This document shows, piece by piece, positions 8,949-17,466 of a DNA stretch of 64,000 bases. This DNA is from UBA6059 sp040222235 (GTDB lineage Bacteria > Bacteroidota > Bacteroidia > Cytophagales > Cyclobacteriaceae), in assembly GCA_040222235.1 (NCBI GenBank), contig JAVKDO010000001.1, positions 1-64,000 on the forward strand, given 5' to 3'. How positions within the stretch are numbered: position 1 is the stretch's first letter; each line of letters begins with the position of its first letter. A program made the translations under genes and the position numbers. A model generated the notes under the pieces. It ran no database searches and had not been told where the DNA came from. It saw only the letters and a list, made by a program, of their open reading frames with translations.

Positions 8949-8980
8949 CAAATTTAGGACATGGTAGTGTAGGATGGAAA
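8949..8980 (-). promoter_or_regulatory. possible Bacteroidota promoter of the purC operon
   Basis: On the minus strand a TAAATTTG (8949-8956) matches the -7 consensus TAnnTTTG exactly. A TTTC (8977-8980) lies 20 bases upstream in place of the -33 TTTG. The implied start point falls at or next to the purC start codon, so the transcript would have almost no leader. Confidence 0.4.
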
Positions 8981-8996
8981 TGGATTTTGAGGCCTG

Positions 8997-10307
8997 TCAA
9001 GAAGATTTTTGAGCTACTACTTCTCCATACTTGTAGGTGGTGATTATAGAGATCTCTCCTTCGGAATTATATGACTCCCACTCTCCATGCTTCTTATTCC
9101 TATGATAATCACCCTTTTCAAGGGCATTACCTGCCTCGTTGTATTTGATGTACAGTCCTTGTCTGCGATCGAACTCATAAGTGACGACTTCAGAGAGTTC
9201 ACCATCAGGGAAGTACAATCGCTCTTCTCCATGCTTGCGATCATTTTTGAAAGGTGATTCTCGGATTTTAATACCATCTTCATTGAATGCGGATTCTGTA
9301 CCCTGCTTCTTGCCATAGGCATAGGACTCTTCCAGAATGACCACTTCGTCTCCATTGTAGTATTTCCACTTGCCGGACTTGAAGTCGTCCCGATAGGTCT
9401 TTTCGCTCAGTTTTTTACCCTCAGTGCTATAGTCTGTGATGACCCTGGTCTTCTCAGCATTGCCATAGTTAATCTCCTGCTTGAGCTGCCCATCGGGATA
9501 GTAGGCGGTACTCTTGCCCACTCGATAGCCCTCTACATAGTTGAGCACCTGCTCAGGACTCCCGTCATCATAGTAAGTGTTCACCGGTCCGGATAGCGCA
9601 CCGGAAACGTAGGTTCCTTCATACTTGAGCTGCCCATTGGTGTAGAAAGTTTTGTAGCTACCTGACTTCTCACCACGATAATTGAAGGCTTCTGTTTCCG
9701 GACTGCCGTTTTCGTAGAAGGTGCGTAGATGGCCATCAATCATGCCGTTCACATAGTTGATATCACTCCTAAGATTTCCATTTTGGAAGTAGGTTTTTTC
9801 TGGGCCGTTGGGCTTGCCATTAGCGTAGTAGATTTCCTGCTTTAGTTGACCATCTGGGTAGTACTTTTTTACGATACCATCAGGCTGGCCTTTTTTGAAC
9901 TCCGTCGTACTTTCAATTTTTCCGGTAGGGTAGTAGCTGATAAGCTCTTGTACCAAAGTATCATCCTTGAAATAACCTTTTTGAACCAATATGCCGGTTT
10001 CAAAGTAAACGAGCGTTTCGCCTTGTCTGAGCCCTTCTGAATATCGAGTCACCCGTTGAAGGGAACCATCGGGGTAGAAATTTTTGAAGACACCATGTTT
10101 GGTGCCGTCTTTGAATTCGCCGGTGATCAGTGTATCGCCGATTTCACTAAGTTGGATATATAGTCCGTCAATTCGAGAGCTGTCGCCCTCAAGAATAGTG
10201 TAACGCTCCAAAGGCTTGGTCTGTGCCGAGTCGTAGTAAGTCTGGACGAGCTGCTGAGCAGCTAATGAGATGGGCGAAAGTGCAAATAGGAGGAGGGCGA
10301 ATTTCAT
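8997..10307 (-). CDS. secreted MORN-variant repeat protein (YwqK-like)
   Basis: The 436-residue product has a signal peptide (MKFALLLFALSPISLAAQQ). About fifteen tandem repeats of roughly 23 residues follow, with the recurring pattern YYPDGQLKQEIYYANGKPNGP (for example around residues 105, 127, 150, 172 and 240). This is the MORN_2 variant repeat, often annotated YwqK antitoxin-like. The repeats form a long beta-meander that serves in protein or membrane contact in other systems. No toxin gene is beside it, so an antitoxin function is not supported. It lies between purC and a thiolase on the same strand with gaps of about 50 bases. Confidence 0.85.
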   Translation of the reverse strand: MKFALLLFALSPISLAAQQLVQTYYDSAQTKPLERYTILEGDSSRIDGLYIQLSEIGDTLITGEFKDGTKHGVFKNFYPDGSLQRVTRYSEGLRQGETLVYFETGILVQKGYFKDDTLVQELISYYPTGKIESTTEFKKGQPDGIVKKYYPDGQLKQEIYYANGKPNGPEKTYFQNGNLRSDINYVNGMIDGHLRTFYENGSPETEAFNYRGEKSGSYKTFYTNGQLKYEGTYVSGALSGPVNTYYDDGSPEQVLNYVEGYRVGKSTAYYPDGQLKQEINYGNAEKTRVITDYSTEGKKLSEKTYRDDFKSGKWKYYNGDEVVILEESYAYGKKQGTESAFNEDGIKIRESPFKNDRKHGEERLYFPDGELSEVVTYEFDRRQGLYIKYNEAGNALEKGDYHRNKKHGEWESYNSEGEISIITTYKYGEVVAQKSS

Positions 10308-10359
10308 AAAAAGGCAGCCTCACTTCCAACGCAAGGCTGCCATAAATATTGACTGACGA

Positions 10360-11538
10360 TTATACTCTTTCGATGACAATAGCGGATGCACCACCACCAC
10401 CATTGCAGATACCAGCTACGCCGATGCTTCCATTTTTTTGGTTAAGCACATTACCCAGTGTAGCCATGATCCTGGCACCAGAAGCACCCAGTGGATGACC
10501 AAGGGCTACTGCACCACCAAATACGTTTACCGTATCTGGGTCAAGCTCCAGTGATCTCATATTAGCGATAGCTACTGCACTGAAAGCCTCGTTGATTTCG
10601 TAGAAGTCCACGTCACTTTTCTCAACTCCTGCAATTTTCATTGCCTTAGGTATCGCTAACGATGGGGAAGTGGTGAACCACAGTGGCTCTTGGGCCGCAT
10701 CTGCAAAACCTCTGATTTTAGCAATAGGCTTGAGGCCTAGCTCTTCCATTTTCTTTTTACTTACCAGAATGATGGCTGCTGCTCCATCATTGATGGTGGA
10801 AGCATTGGCTGCTGTGACTGTACCTTCTTTGCTGAATACTGGTCTTAGCGAAGGGATTTTCTCAAATGAGACGTTCTTATATTCTTCATCCTCATCCATT
10901 ACGATAGGATCACCTTTTCTCTGAGGGATTTCTACACCTATGATCTCATCTTTGAACGAGCCTGAGGCTGTGGACTCAGCAGACCTGGTGTAGGACTGGA
11001 TGGCGTAAGCATCCTGATCTTCACGACTGATGTTCATTTCTTTGGCTGTATTGTCAGCACAATTACCCATCGGGAAGTTGTTGTAGGCCTCCCAAAGACC
11101 ATCATGCATCAATCCGTCCATTAATTGGCCATGTCCATATTTATGTCCAAACCTGGCTTTCGGAACATAATAAGGTACGTTAGACATGCTTTCCATGCCT
11201 CCAGTTACAATAATATCGGCATGACCTAGCATAATGGTCTGCGCACCGATCATAGCCGTCTTCATGCCTGAGGAGCATACCTTATTTACGGTAGTGCAGG
11301 GTACATTGTAGCCAATGCCTGCACCTATGGCTGCCTGTCTGGCAGGTGCCTGACCGAGTCCGGCCGAGACGACATTGCCATAGTACACTTCGTCAACCAG
11401 ATCTGCGGATACTCCAGCTTTCTCTAATGCTCCTTTGATGGCTGTTGAGCCTAGTTGGATGGCTGTCAGACCGCTGAGTTGCCCTCCAAAACTTCCGATA
11501 GGTGTCCGCACGGCAGACACGATATATACCTCTTGCAT
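10360..11538 (-). CDS. acetyl-CoA acetyltransferase (thiolase)
   Basis: This 392-residue thiolase has the full catalytic set: the acyl-accepting Cys88 in NKVCSSGMK, His348 in GHPLGASGAR and the general-base Cys378 in GICNGGGGAS. It also has GGMESMSNVPYY and the NEAF motif (YEINEAFSAVA). Length and motifs fit the acetoacetyl-CoA (biosynthetic-type) subfamily, which condenses two acetyl-CoA reversibly; degradative 3-ketoacyl-CoA use cannot be excluded. No other fatty-acid or ketone-body gene lies beside it. The gene follows batC by 26 bases on the same strand. Confidence 0.92.
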   Translation of the reverse strand: MQEVYIVSAVRTPIGSFGGQLSGLTAIQLGSTAIKGALEKAGVSADLVDEVYYGNVVSAGLGQAPARQAAIGAGIGYNVPCTTVNKVCSSGMKTAMIGAQTIMLGHADIIVTGGMESMSNVPYYVPKARFGHKYGHGQLMDGLMHDGLWEAYNNFPMGNCADNTAKEMNISREDQDAYAIQSYTRSAESTASGSFKDEIIGVEIPQRKGDPIVMDEDEEYKNVSFEKIPSLRPVFSKEGTVTAANASTINDGAAAIILVSKKKMEELGLKPIAKIRGFADAAQEPLWFTTSPSLAIPKAMKIAGVEKSDVDFYEINEAFSAVAIANMRSLELDPDTVNVFGGAVALGHPLGASGARIMATLGNVLNQKNGSIGVAGICNGGGGASAIVIERV

Positions 11539-11564
11539 CTAATCTTTATTTATGGGTTTGTTGA

Positions 11565-12458
11565 TCACCAATCTGGTTTTTTGCTGTCGGCCTTCTTCGT
11601 GGCTTTCTTCTTCATTTGCTGAAGATATTGCACCTCGCTATTGCGCATGGCCTCAAGAATCATTTGGGCTTTTTCTTCGCTTAGGTTCATTTCTTCTAGC
11701 TTCTCAGAGGGACTAGGCATGGGTTGCTCTTCCTCAGATTGCTCAGACTCTTCACCTTCCTGAGGTTCCTGCTGCTCTTGTTCACCATCCTTCTGCTCCT
11801 GCTCTTCCTGCTGCTGTTGTTCCTTACTATCCTCTTGTTCCTGCTGCTCTTGCTCCTGATCTTGCTGTTCCTGATCTTGATTTTCTTGATCCTGCGACTC
11901 CTCGTTTTCCTTCTGCTCTTGATCTTGCTTCTCCTGATCTTGTTTCTCTTGATCTTCGTTTTTCTCCTGGTCTTCTTGGTTCTTCTCCTCGTTTTCCTCG
12001 TCCTGATCTTGCTGCTGATCCTCCTGCTCCTGCAGCTTCTTCTTCACCAGTTCGTAGTTATACCTCGCCTCTTCATTCGCAGGATTGGCCCGAACTGACT
12101 CTTTGAAGAAATGAAGTGACTTCTGGAGTTGGTCAGGTGAACTGTTGAGCATGCCCAATTGCTGGTAAGCTATCGATTTGAGCTGCTTGTCATCGGTCAT
12201 CGTTAGTCGCTGATAGCTATTGCGAGCATTGGAGGAGTCGCTGAGCTGATAGTACGCATGCGCCAAATTGAGCATTGCCCGATCATCTAGCACCTGCATG
12301 CTATCTATAAGCATAGAGTAATCCAGTGCAGCTTGCTCGTAGTTCTTATTCATGAAAGCTTGCTCTGCCGATCTTTTCAGTGCATTGACTGCTGCTATAT
12401 CATTGATATCGATAAAAGCCAGCAGGAGCGATCCTAGTAACCAAAAGGTCAATTTCAT
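11565..12458 (-). CDS. batC: BatC-like TPR protein with long Glu/Gln/Asp-rich tail
   Basis: The 297-residue protein has a signal peptide and TPR-like helices between about residues 25 and 140 (AEQAFMNKNYEQAALDYSML, MLNLAHAYYQLSDSSNARNSY, FFKESVRANPANEEARYNYELV). An extreme low-complexity region of Glu, Gln, Asp and Lys follows (about 145-265), then a conserved C-terminal helix EEMNLSEEKAQMILEAMRNSE. This is the layout of BatC in the Bacteroidota Bat (aerotolerance) cluster. Its start overlaps the batB stop by four bases. The tail gives a skewed base composition (11720-12050) that could mislead gene finders on the opposite strand. Function in envelope or stress maintenance is known only in outline. 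Confidence 0.85.
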   Translation of the reverse strand: MKLTFWLLGSLLLAFIDINDIAAVNALKRSAEQAFMNKNYEQAALDYSMLIDSMQVLDDRAMLNLAHAYYQLSDSSNARNSYQRLTMTDDKQLKSIAYQQLGMLNSSPDQLQKSLHFFKESVRANPANEEARYNYELVKKKLQEQEDQQQDQDEENEEKNQEDQEKNEDQEKQDQEKQDQEQKENEESQDQENQDQEQQDQEQEQQEQEDSKEQQQQEEQEQKDGEQEQQEPQEGEESEQSEEEQPMPSPSEKLEEMNLSEEKAQMILEAMRNSEVQYLQQMKKKATKKADSKKPDW

Positions 12459-13429
12459 ATCCTGATAATTTTCACGTTGATCAATACATCCATGAGCATG
12501 AGCAATAGCGCTAATCCTAAGAAGTAGTAATATTTATTGGCAGATACATCTACTTGCTTAGCATCCGTCAACTCTCCTTCAATAGCACTAATCGTATTTA
12601 CTAATCTCGAAACGTCATTTTTAGTTTCGTTGATCTCAAAGTATTTGCCACCGGTCTTAACCGCGACTTGCTTTAAGGAGGCGGGGTTAAGCTTGGTGAC
12701 GACATCTGTTCCTTCTCTATCTTTCTTAAATCCTCGTCGTGTCATGATCTTACTCCCTCTAGCCGTACCTATACCTAGCGTAAATAGTTTAATGTTCGAA
12801 TCCTTGATTTGTTGTGCGATGGCGTCAGTCTCTTCACCAAAGTCCTCCCCATCTGAGATCAGGATGATCACCTTTGACTTTTGCTGAGAGACAGGAGCAT
12901 CCTCATCGTTAAGCTTCTCAAGGGCCAACTCCATGGGAGGCCCAAAGTCAGTTCCGTTATAAGGAGCTATTTCTGTGCTAAGCGTTTCGAGGAAGAGATT
13001 AATCGCACCTTTATCATAGGTCAAAGGACATTGCACGAATGCCTCATTGGCAAAGATGATGAGACCGATACGGTCTGAGTTGAAGGCGTTAACTATGTTT
13101 TTAAGCTCGAACTTGAGCTTCTCAAGGCGCGTAGGCTGAATATCAAATGCATTCATTGATTCCGATAGGTCAACGGCAATCATGATGTCCTTGCCGATGG
13201 CTTTTATCTCGCGTTTTGTCTCACCAAAGGAAGGGCCTAGCAAGGCTACAATCAAAAGCGCGAAGTAGGAAGAACGTATAATCAGCTTGACGAAAACCTT
13301 AGAATAGGAGGTGCCCATCATCCGAGCTATGCGTATCACGCGCCACAGATAGAATAGATACAGTAAACCGAAAAGGGATATTAAAATAAGCTCTCTTGAA
13401 GAAAAGCCCGCAGACCAACTCATATTCAA
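12455..13429 (-). CDS. batB: BatB-like von Willebrand factor A membrane protein
   Basis: The 324-residue protein has two N-terminal membrane segments (about residues 13-30 and 45-66), a periplasmic VWA domain and a C-terminal membrane segment (YYYFLGLALLLMLMDVLI). The metal-ion-dependent adhesion site is intact: DLSES (Asp87, Ser89, Ser91), Thr in YNGTDFG, and Asp in ISDGED. This matches BatA/BatB. Its fusion by overlap to batC favours BatB. In relatives a moxR-DUF58-batA-batB-batC-batD order is common; here batA lies neither upstream nor downstream in the window, so the cluster is reduced or split. A minus-strand TAACTTTG (13446-13453) lies just upstream as a possible -7. Confidence 0.85.
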   Translation of the reverse strand: MNMSWSAGFSSRELILISLFGLLYLFYLWRVIRIARMMGTSYSKVFVKLIIRSSYFALLIVALLGPSFGETKREIKAIGKDIMIAVDLSESMNAFDIQPTRLEKLKFELKNIVNAFNSDRIGLIIFANEAFVQCPLTYDKGAINLFLETLSTEIAPYNGTDFGPPMELALEKLNDEDAPVSQQKSKVIILISDGEDFGEETDAIAQQIKDSNIKLFTLGIGTARGSKIMTRRGFKKDREGTDVVTKLNPASLKQVAVKTGGKYFEINETKNDVSRLVNTISAIEGELTDAKQVDVSANKYYYFLGLALLLMLMDVLINVKIIRI

Positions 13430-13549
13430 ATTTTATTCCTCAATTCAAAGTTAAGGAAAGGGTCGCCAATTGTATTACCGCTGGTGGGTTTTAACGTTTA
13501 TTCACAATCTAAAAAGGAGCTCAATAATGATGGAATTTTTTGAAACTAC

Positions 13550-13582
13550 TTTGTAATAATGTCACCCCTTCATCTATATTTG
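13550..13582 (+). promoter_or_regulatory. Bacteroidota-type promoter of the tRNA-Ser locus
   Basis: TTTG at 13550-13553, a 21-base spacer and TATATTTG at 13575-13582 match the primary sigma consensus of Bacteroidota (-33 TTTG, -7 TAnnTTTG) in both elements. Transcription would begin near 13589, upstream of the tRNA-Ser remnant and the intact tRNA-Ser. Confidence 0.65.
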
Positions 13583-13636
13583 CGTTCCCTTAAAAAAAGA
13601 GGGCAATTAGCCAAGTACCGGAGAGGTGGGTGAGTG

Positions 13637-13657
13637 CCTGCCTGTCGGCAGACAGGG
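13637..13657. repeat. dispersed GC-rich palindromic repeat, copy 2
   Basis: The stem CCTGTC/GACAGG with a GGCA loop is embedded in the tRNA-Ser remnant. It is related to the element at 5655-5681 (both contain CCTGCCTG followed by CGGCAG or CGCAGG), which suggests insertion of a mobile short repeat into a former tRNA gene. Confidence 0.5.
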
Positions 13658-13673
13658 CTGAAATATTTCAGCC
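13656..13673. repeat. perfect 18-base palindrome
   Basis: GGCTGAAATATTTCAGCC equals its own reverse complement over all 18 bases. It immediately follows the GC-rich hairpin and would form a stable stem in the transcript of the tRNA locus. Confidence 0.75.
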
Positions 13674-13729
13674 TTGAAAAATCAAACGGTACGGGACGGT
13701 AGCATGTCCAAATGAATTTAGTAAAGCCC

Positions 13730-13819
<90 letters not shown>

Positions 13820-13852
13820 AAACTACGCTGAAGCTTCGTTTTGTCTCAGCAC

Positions 13853-14122
13853 TTGTTCTTTATATGGTATGTGTATGTTTTGCAAAGTTTGTCTTCAGAC
13901 TTCAGGTATATTGGATATACCAGAGACCTGAAACGAAGATTGGCTGAACACAATAATTGAGAGACACAGTCAACTAAGGCATTCAGGCCATATGAGATTG
14001 AGGCTTATGTAGCGGTGAATGCTGAAGCGAAAGCCAAGCGTCTTGAGAAATATTTTAAAACAGGTTCAGGGAAGGCAATTTTGCAGAAGAGAATACTCAT
14101 GATGTCAAAGTACGATAGTTAG
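13853..14122 (+). pseudogene. GIY-YIG (URI-type) nuclease gene with in-frame TGA
   Basis: One frame of 90 codons reads as a small single-domain GIY-YIG protein: VYVLQSL, then RYIGYTRDLKRRLAEHNN, a TGA at 13958-13960, then ETQSTKAFRPYEIEAYVAV and EAKAKRLEKYFKTGSGK. Relatives have Gly at the stop position (NNGET), so a GGA-to-TGA change would explain it. The frame is kept across the stop, so the rest is undamaged. The start is also unclear: an ATG at 13864 is in another frame, which points to a second lesion or a TTG start at 13853. Such small genes often sit beside tRNAs in Bacteroidota. Confidence 0.8.
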
Positions 14123-14156
14123 TCGATGTAATTGACGAAACTTTAGTGAAGTCAAT

Positions 14157-14230
<74 letters not shown>

Positions 14231-14240
14231 CTTGAATATT

Positions 14241-14280
14241 AAGCACTTACAATGGAATTTTGTGAGTGCTTTTCTTTTTT
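14241..14280 (+). terminator. intrinsic terminator after tRNA-Arg
   Basis: AAGCACTTAC (14241-14250) pairs with GTGAGTGCTT (14262-14271) in a ten-base-pair stem with one wobble pair, followed directly by TTCTTTTTT. It ends the tRNA transcript. Confidence 0.85.
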
Positions 14281-14875
14281 GTCAACTATTTGTAAACAAA
14301 TTCTTAAGAAAGGATTTCTCAAAAGATCTTCGCCCTGTACTTCGTGAAAATATCAGAAACGATCACAAGATCGTTAAGCCTGATTCACATTCTTTGTTAT
14401 AAGATCAGCGAAGAAGGTGGGCAATCACCATATGTTCGTCAAAGCGAAATGGTGCCAAGATAATTAAATAGGAGCTGAAGGTAATAGCTCAAATATGTTG
14501 GATTCAACAGAATCTGTCCAATCATATTGCGAGTAATACCTGTGGAAATCTGGCAGGCGATAGGATATATCCGCTTATGCTGCAGAAACTATATTGACAT
14601 ACTGATTTAAGACGACAATTAATTATCAAGCCAATTTCATACATAAAGACGCGGATGAAGCTTTAGATAAAGTCATTGGGTAGGCGATGTTCTTTTGCTT
14701 TCCATTTCTTACTGATTGTTTATAATGCGTAATTCATATATGTTTTGATAGGCTGCTTAAATGCTACCTTTACCCAATTAATTCAGTCTCTTAATCTGGA
14801 TAGAGGCGCATTAGTCATGGCAAAACATGGGTAAGTTTGGCTCGGTTGGAAGTAATATCCACTACCTGAAAAACC
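14281..14875. other. intergenic stretch with no recognisable gene
   Basis: About 600 AT-rich bases between the tRNA-Arg terminator and the enolase-superfamily gene. All frames are broken by stops at short distance and I recognise no protein remnant or RNA. A GCTACCTTTACCC string near 14770 resembles one at 47916 that lies just before the Nramp-like gene, but here no plus-strand gene follows. It marks the junction between core genes and the polysaccharide locus. Confidence 0.6.
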
Positions 14876-16117
14876 TTAGTCCGTCTCACCATTTCTCTCC
14901 AGAGCTTTTTCATTGACTATTAATCCCAAGCCCGGTTCTGTGGGAACAGTCAAATAGCCATCACTGAATTCAAAATAATTATCAAAAAGATCAAATAGGC
15001 TACCATATCCTTGATCAGTACGCTTCCCAGCATATTCTTGGAAGTTTGCACCATTAGGGATAGAGGCTAATAGCTGTAGGCTTGCTGCCGTGGCTAGGGT
15101 GGGCTTGGCGTTATGAAGCATGATCTGCTTACCGAAAGCATGTGCCAGTGATGATGCCTTTCGGCATTCTGTGATGCCGCCACATTTAATCACATCGGCA
15201 TTGATGTAGTCCACATTGGATATGGTGATGAGGTCTTTCATCATCCATTTGTTGTATTCATGTTCCCCGGCCATTACGGGTACGTCCAGCGCATCTACCA
15301 CCTGACGCAAGCCTTGATAGTCCTGCTGAAATACGGGCTCTTCGATGGCATAGACATTGAAATCATTGATAATGCGCTTACTCATCAAAATGGCATCCGC
15401 AGGGAGATAGCCATTGTTGAAGTCTACCATCAGCCTAATGTCATCGCCGATGGCATTTCTTATTTCTTTGATGCACTGGTAGATGTCGTCATCGGGATAG
15501 GGGTTGACGTTCTCTTGTCGGATGCCCATCCTGGCCTTTATCGCTTTGTAGCCTTGCTCTACAAAGGCAGCTGCCTTTTGAGCCATTACGACTGGTGTCA
15601 AATATTCATCGCCATCTGCTCGACTGTAGGAGCCATATACCTGAATCTTATCCTTGCCGTTTCCTCCGAGCAGTTTGTAAACAGGTACGTTGAGCAACTT
15701 CCCTTTGAGATCCCACAAGGCACTATCTATTCCTGATAGGGTACCAGGGTGGATACCGGCCACACCAGCTTCCATTCCTTTGAGGTAAGCCTCGTGCCAG
15801 ATGCCCTCACTATCAAAAGGATCTTTCCCAACTACATATTGACGCAGCTGGTGCTTAATATAGTTATTGGCAAACTTCTTATTGGCACCATCACTTTCGG
15901 CCCATCCGTTGATTCCAGCATCGGTCTCAACTTTGATAAAATGGGCCTTTTTGAAATAGTATCCTTTGACGTCAGTGATGCGGACACCATCAACGGCATT
16001 CTTTTGCAGACTCGAGCTGCTATGAGTGTTTTTAGCTATAGCTGATCCCAAAGGGAGAGAAGCACCTATCGCGCCCAATGTACTATTGCGAAGAAATGTT
16101 TTCCTATCCATGCCCAT
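14876..16117 (-). CDS. enolase-superfamily sugar-acid dehydratase (mandelate racemase subgroup)
   Basis: The 413-residue protein starts with a Tat-like leader (DRKTFLRNSTLGAIGAS, a single-Arg plus Lys variant), suggesting export. It carries the catalytic layout of the mandelate-racemase subgroup: Lys in AIKARMG, metal ligands in MVDFNNG (Asp), AIEEPVFQQD (Glu) and MAGEHEY (Glu), and the His in KQIMLHNAKPT. Members dehydrate acid sugars such as galactonate, fuconate or rhamnonate, or act as racemases; the particular substrate cannot be read. The gene lies eight bases after a secreted WD40 protein gene. In this uronate-rich locus a sugar-acid dehydratase would suit catabolism, though a periplasmic location would be unusual for that. 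Confidence 0.8.
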   Translation of the reverse strand: MGMDRKTFLRNSTLGAIGASLPLGSAIAKNTHSSSSLQKNAVDGVRITDVKGYYFKKAHFIKVETDAGINGWAESDGANKKFANNYIKHQLRQYVVGKDPFDSEGIWHEAYLKGMEAGVAGIHPGTLSGIDSALWDLKGKLLNVPVYKLLGGNGKDKIQVYGSYSRADGDEYLTPVVMAQKAAAFVEQGYKAIKARMGIRQENVNPYPDDDIYQCIKEIRNAIGDDIRLMVDFNNGYLPADAILMSKRIINDFNVYAIEEPVFQQDYQGLRQVVDALDVPVMAGEHEYNKWMMKDLITISNVDYINADVIKCGGITECRKASSLAHAFGKQIMLHNAKPTLATAASLQLLASIPNGANFQEYAGKRTDQGYGSLFDLFDNYFEFSDGYLTVPTEPGLGLIVNEKALERNGETD

Positions 16118-16125
16118 ATGGTAGC

Positions 16126-17232
16126 TTAATTGTTGTTTTTGTTGTAGTCCACTTGCTCCTTCTTGATGCCTTTATGTCTTCGTTCGTTGAGGGCCGGGTC
16201 TTCTCCCATCCATACCCACAGTTTAATGAGACCGTTCTGGTGTGCGCTTACCAGAAAACTACCATCTTCGTTGAAGTCGATATATTCAGCATGATCGCTT
16301 GCCCATGCTTTATGCGCTACAGGGATGCGATCATTTTTATATTCAAATATATCATTGACGCGATAAACCCATATATTGGAATCATGCCCCGTGAATAGGA
16401 TATAGTCACCATTTGGATGCCATGCGACTGTTTCCATTTTTCGACCTGTATGATTGAAGGTACGCTTTCTCTTGCCCGACTCCCATTCCCAAACAGCGAT
16501 TGTGCCTTTTGACGGGTTGTTGCTAGCAGCTACAATGTGCTTTCCATCTGGTGAGAAAGAAGCCGCAGTGAAAACTTCCCTACCTTCAATTGTTTCCAGA
16601 ACCTGAACTTCGGTCCAGTTATCCGTTTCATAAACCCTTACCTTGTTATGACCTGCCGCTAGTAGGTATTTGTCATCTTGTGTGAAGAATAGCTCGTTGC
16701 ACGTAGCGCCGTAGTTGATGGTGGCAATTTCCTTTCCTTCCGGCATATCAAATACCCGTATGAAGCCAACTTGATTGCCTTCAGCATCTTTTGAATCTTC
16801 TTCACCCGACACTAATAGAGAACTCTTATTTGACCATGTCAGCCCATCGATTCCATTGTTGTGTTTTAACTCTTGCAATTTATCACCTGTCGCTGCATCA
16901 AATACGGTGACGAGGTAATCCTCACTTCCTACCGCAACGTATTTACCATCTGCCGAAAACCCTGCTCGCTCAGCTTCTTGTGCGACGTATTGACGCCAGA
17001 GTTCAGCACCATCCGACGTACGCCACATCACCACCGAATAATCGTACTTAGAGGCGCTGATGATGTATTTGCCGTCTTTTGAAAACTCTGCGCTTTCTAT
17101 CGATCCGGGCTCACCCAATGCGTCTGCTACTCTCGACCAGACGGGTTCCAGTCTTAATTGATAATCATTGTATTGTTGTGCTGATGCAAACTGTGCAAGG
17201 CATATTGATAACAAGAAAAGTGTTAATCGCAT
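16126..17232 (-). CDS. secreted WD40-repeat beta-propeller protein
   Basis: The 368-residue product has a cleavable signal peptide (LFLLSICLAQFASAQQ). About seven WD40-type blades follow, recognised by repeats such as FSKDGKYIISASKYDYSVVMW, FSADGKYVAVGSEDYLVTVF, FSPDGKHIVAASNNPSKGTIAVW and WHPNGDYILFTGHDSNIWVY. WD40 propellers are protein- or ligand-binding scaffolds, and nothing here indicates catalysis. It is immediately upstream of the dehydratase gene, so the two are probably co-transcribed. Its role in sugar metabolism is unknown. Confidence 0.85.
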   Translation of the reverse strand: MRLTLFLLSICLAQFASAQQYNDYQLRLEPVWSRVADALGEPGSIESAEFSKDGKYIISASKYDYSVVMWRTSDGAELWRQYVAQEAERAGFSADGKYVAVGSEDYLVTVFDAATGDKLQELKHNNGIDGLTWSNKSSLLVSGEEDSKDAEGNQVGFIRVFDMPEGKEIATINYGATCNELFFTQDDKYLLAAGHNKVRVYETDNWTEVQVLETIEGREVFTAASFSPDGKHIVAASNNPSKGTIAVWEWESGKRKRTFNHTGRKMETVAWHPNGDYILFTGHDSNIWVYRVNDIFEYKNDRIPVAHKAWASDHAEYIDFNEDGSFLVSAHQNGLIKLWVWMGEDPALNERRHKGIKKEQVDYNKNNN

Positions 17233-17466
17233 AATTGGGTATGGAATAGATGAAAATATTTGTCACTAAGACGAAAATAAAATGGGTTAACCCTGTATTG
17301 GTTATGTTTAGGAGAGTTGAATGCAAGTCTTATACTAAGACGCTGTAAATCGGCGCTGTTACCTGAGTGATTAATCCTTAGGAATAGTCCATATGATGAG
17401 TATTGGATTCATATTAAAAAATGGCTGTCCAACGCCCATGAGCTATCCAATTTATTATTCGAAAGG

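Larger units (their letters stand above)
13617..13700 (+). pseudogene. decayed tRNA-Ser 5' fragment with inserted palindromes
   Basis: The bases ccggagaggtgggtgagtg (about 13619-13636) repeat the 5' acceptor and D-arm start of the intact tRNA-Ser 110 bases downstream. The sequence then diverges into a hairpin CCTGTCGGCAGACAGG (13641-13656) and a perfect 18-base palindrome centred near 13664. No T-arm (TTCGAAT) or 3' acceptor follows before the next tRNA. It lies directly behind the promoter. I read it as a broken tRNA gene, possibly once tRNA-Ser(UGA), but the original anticodon cannot be shown. Confidence 0.6.

Noticed and set aside
8997..10307. Antitoxin of a toxin-antitoxin system (YwqK label)
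   Set aside because: Only the repeat type matches; the protein is secreted and no toxin gene adjoins it.
11724..12098. Long plus-strand frame encoding a Leu/Phe-rich protein
   Set aside because: It is the antisense of the Glu/Gln-rich low-complexity tail of batC; the composition creates an artificial open frame.
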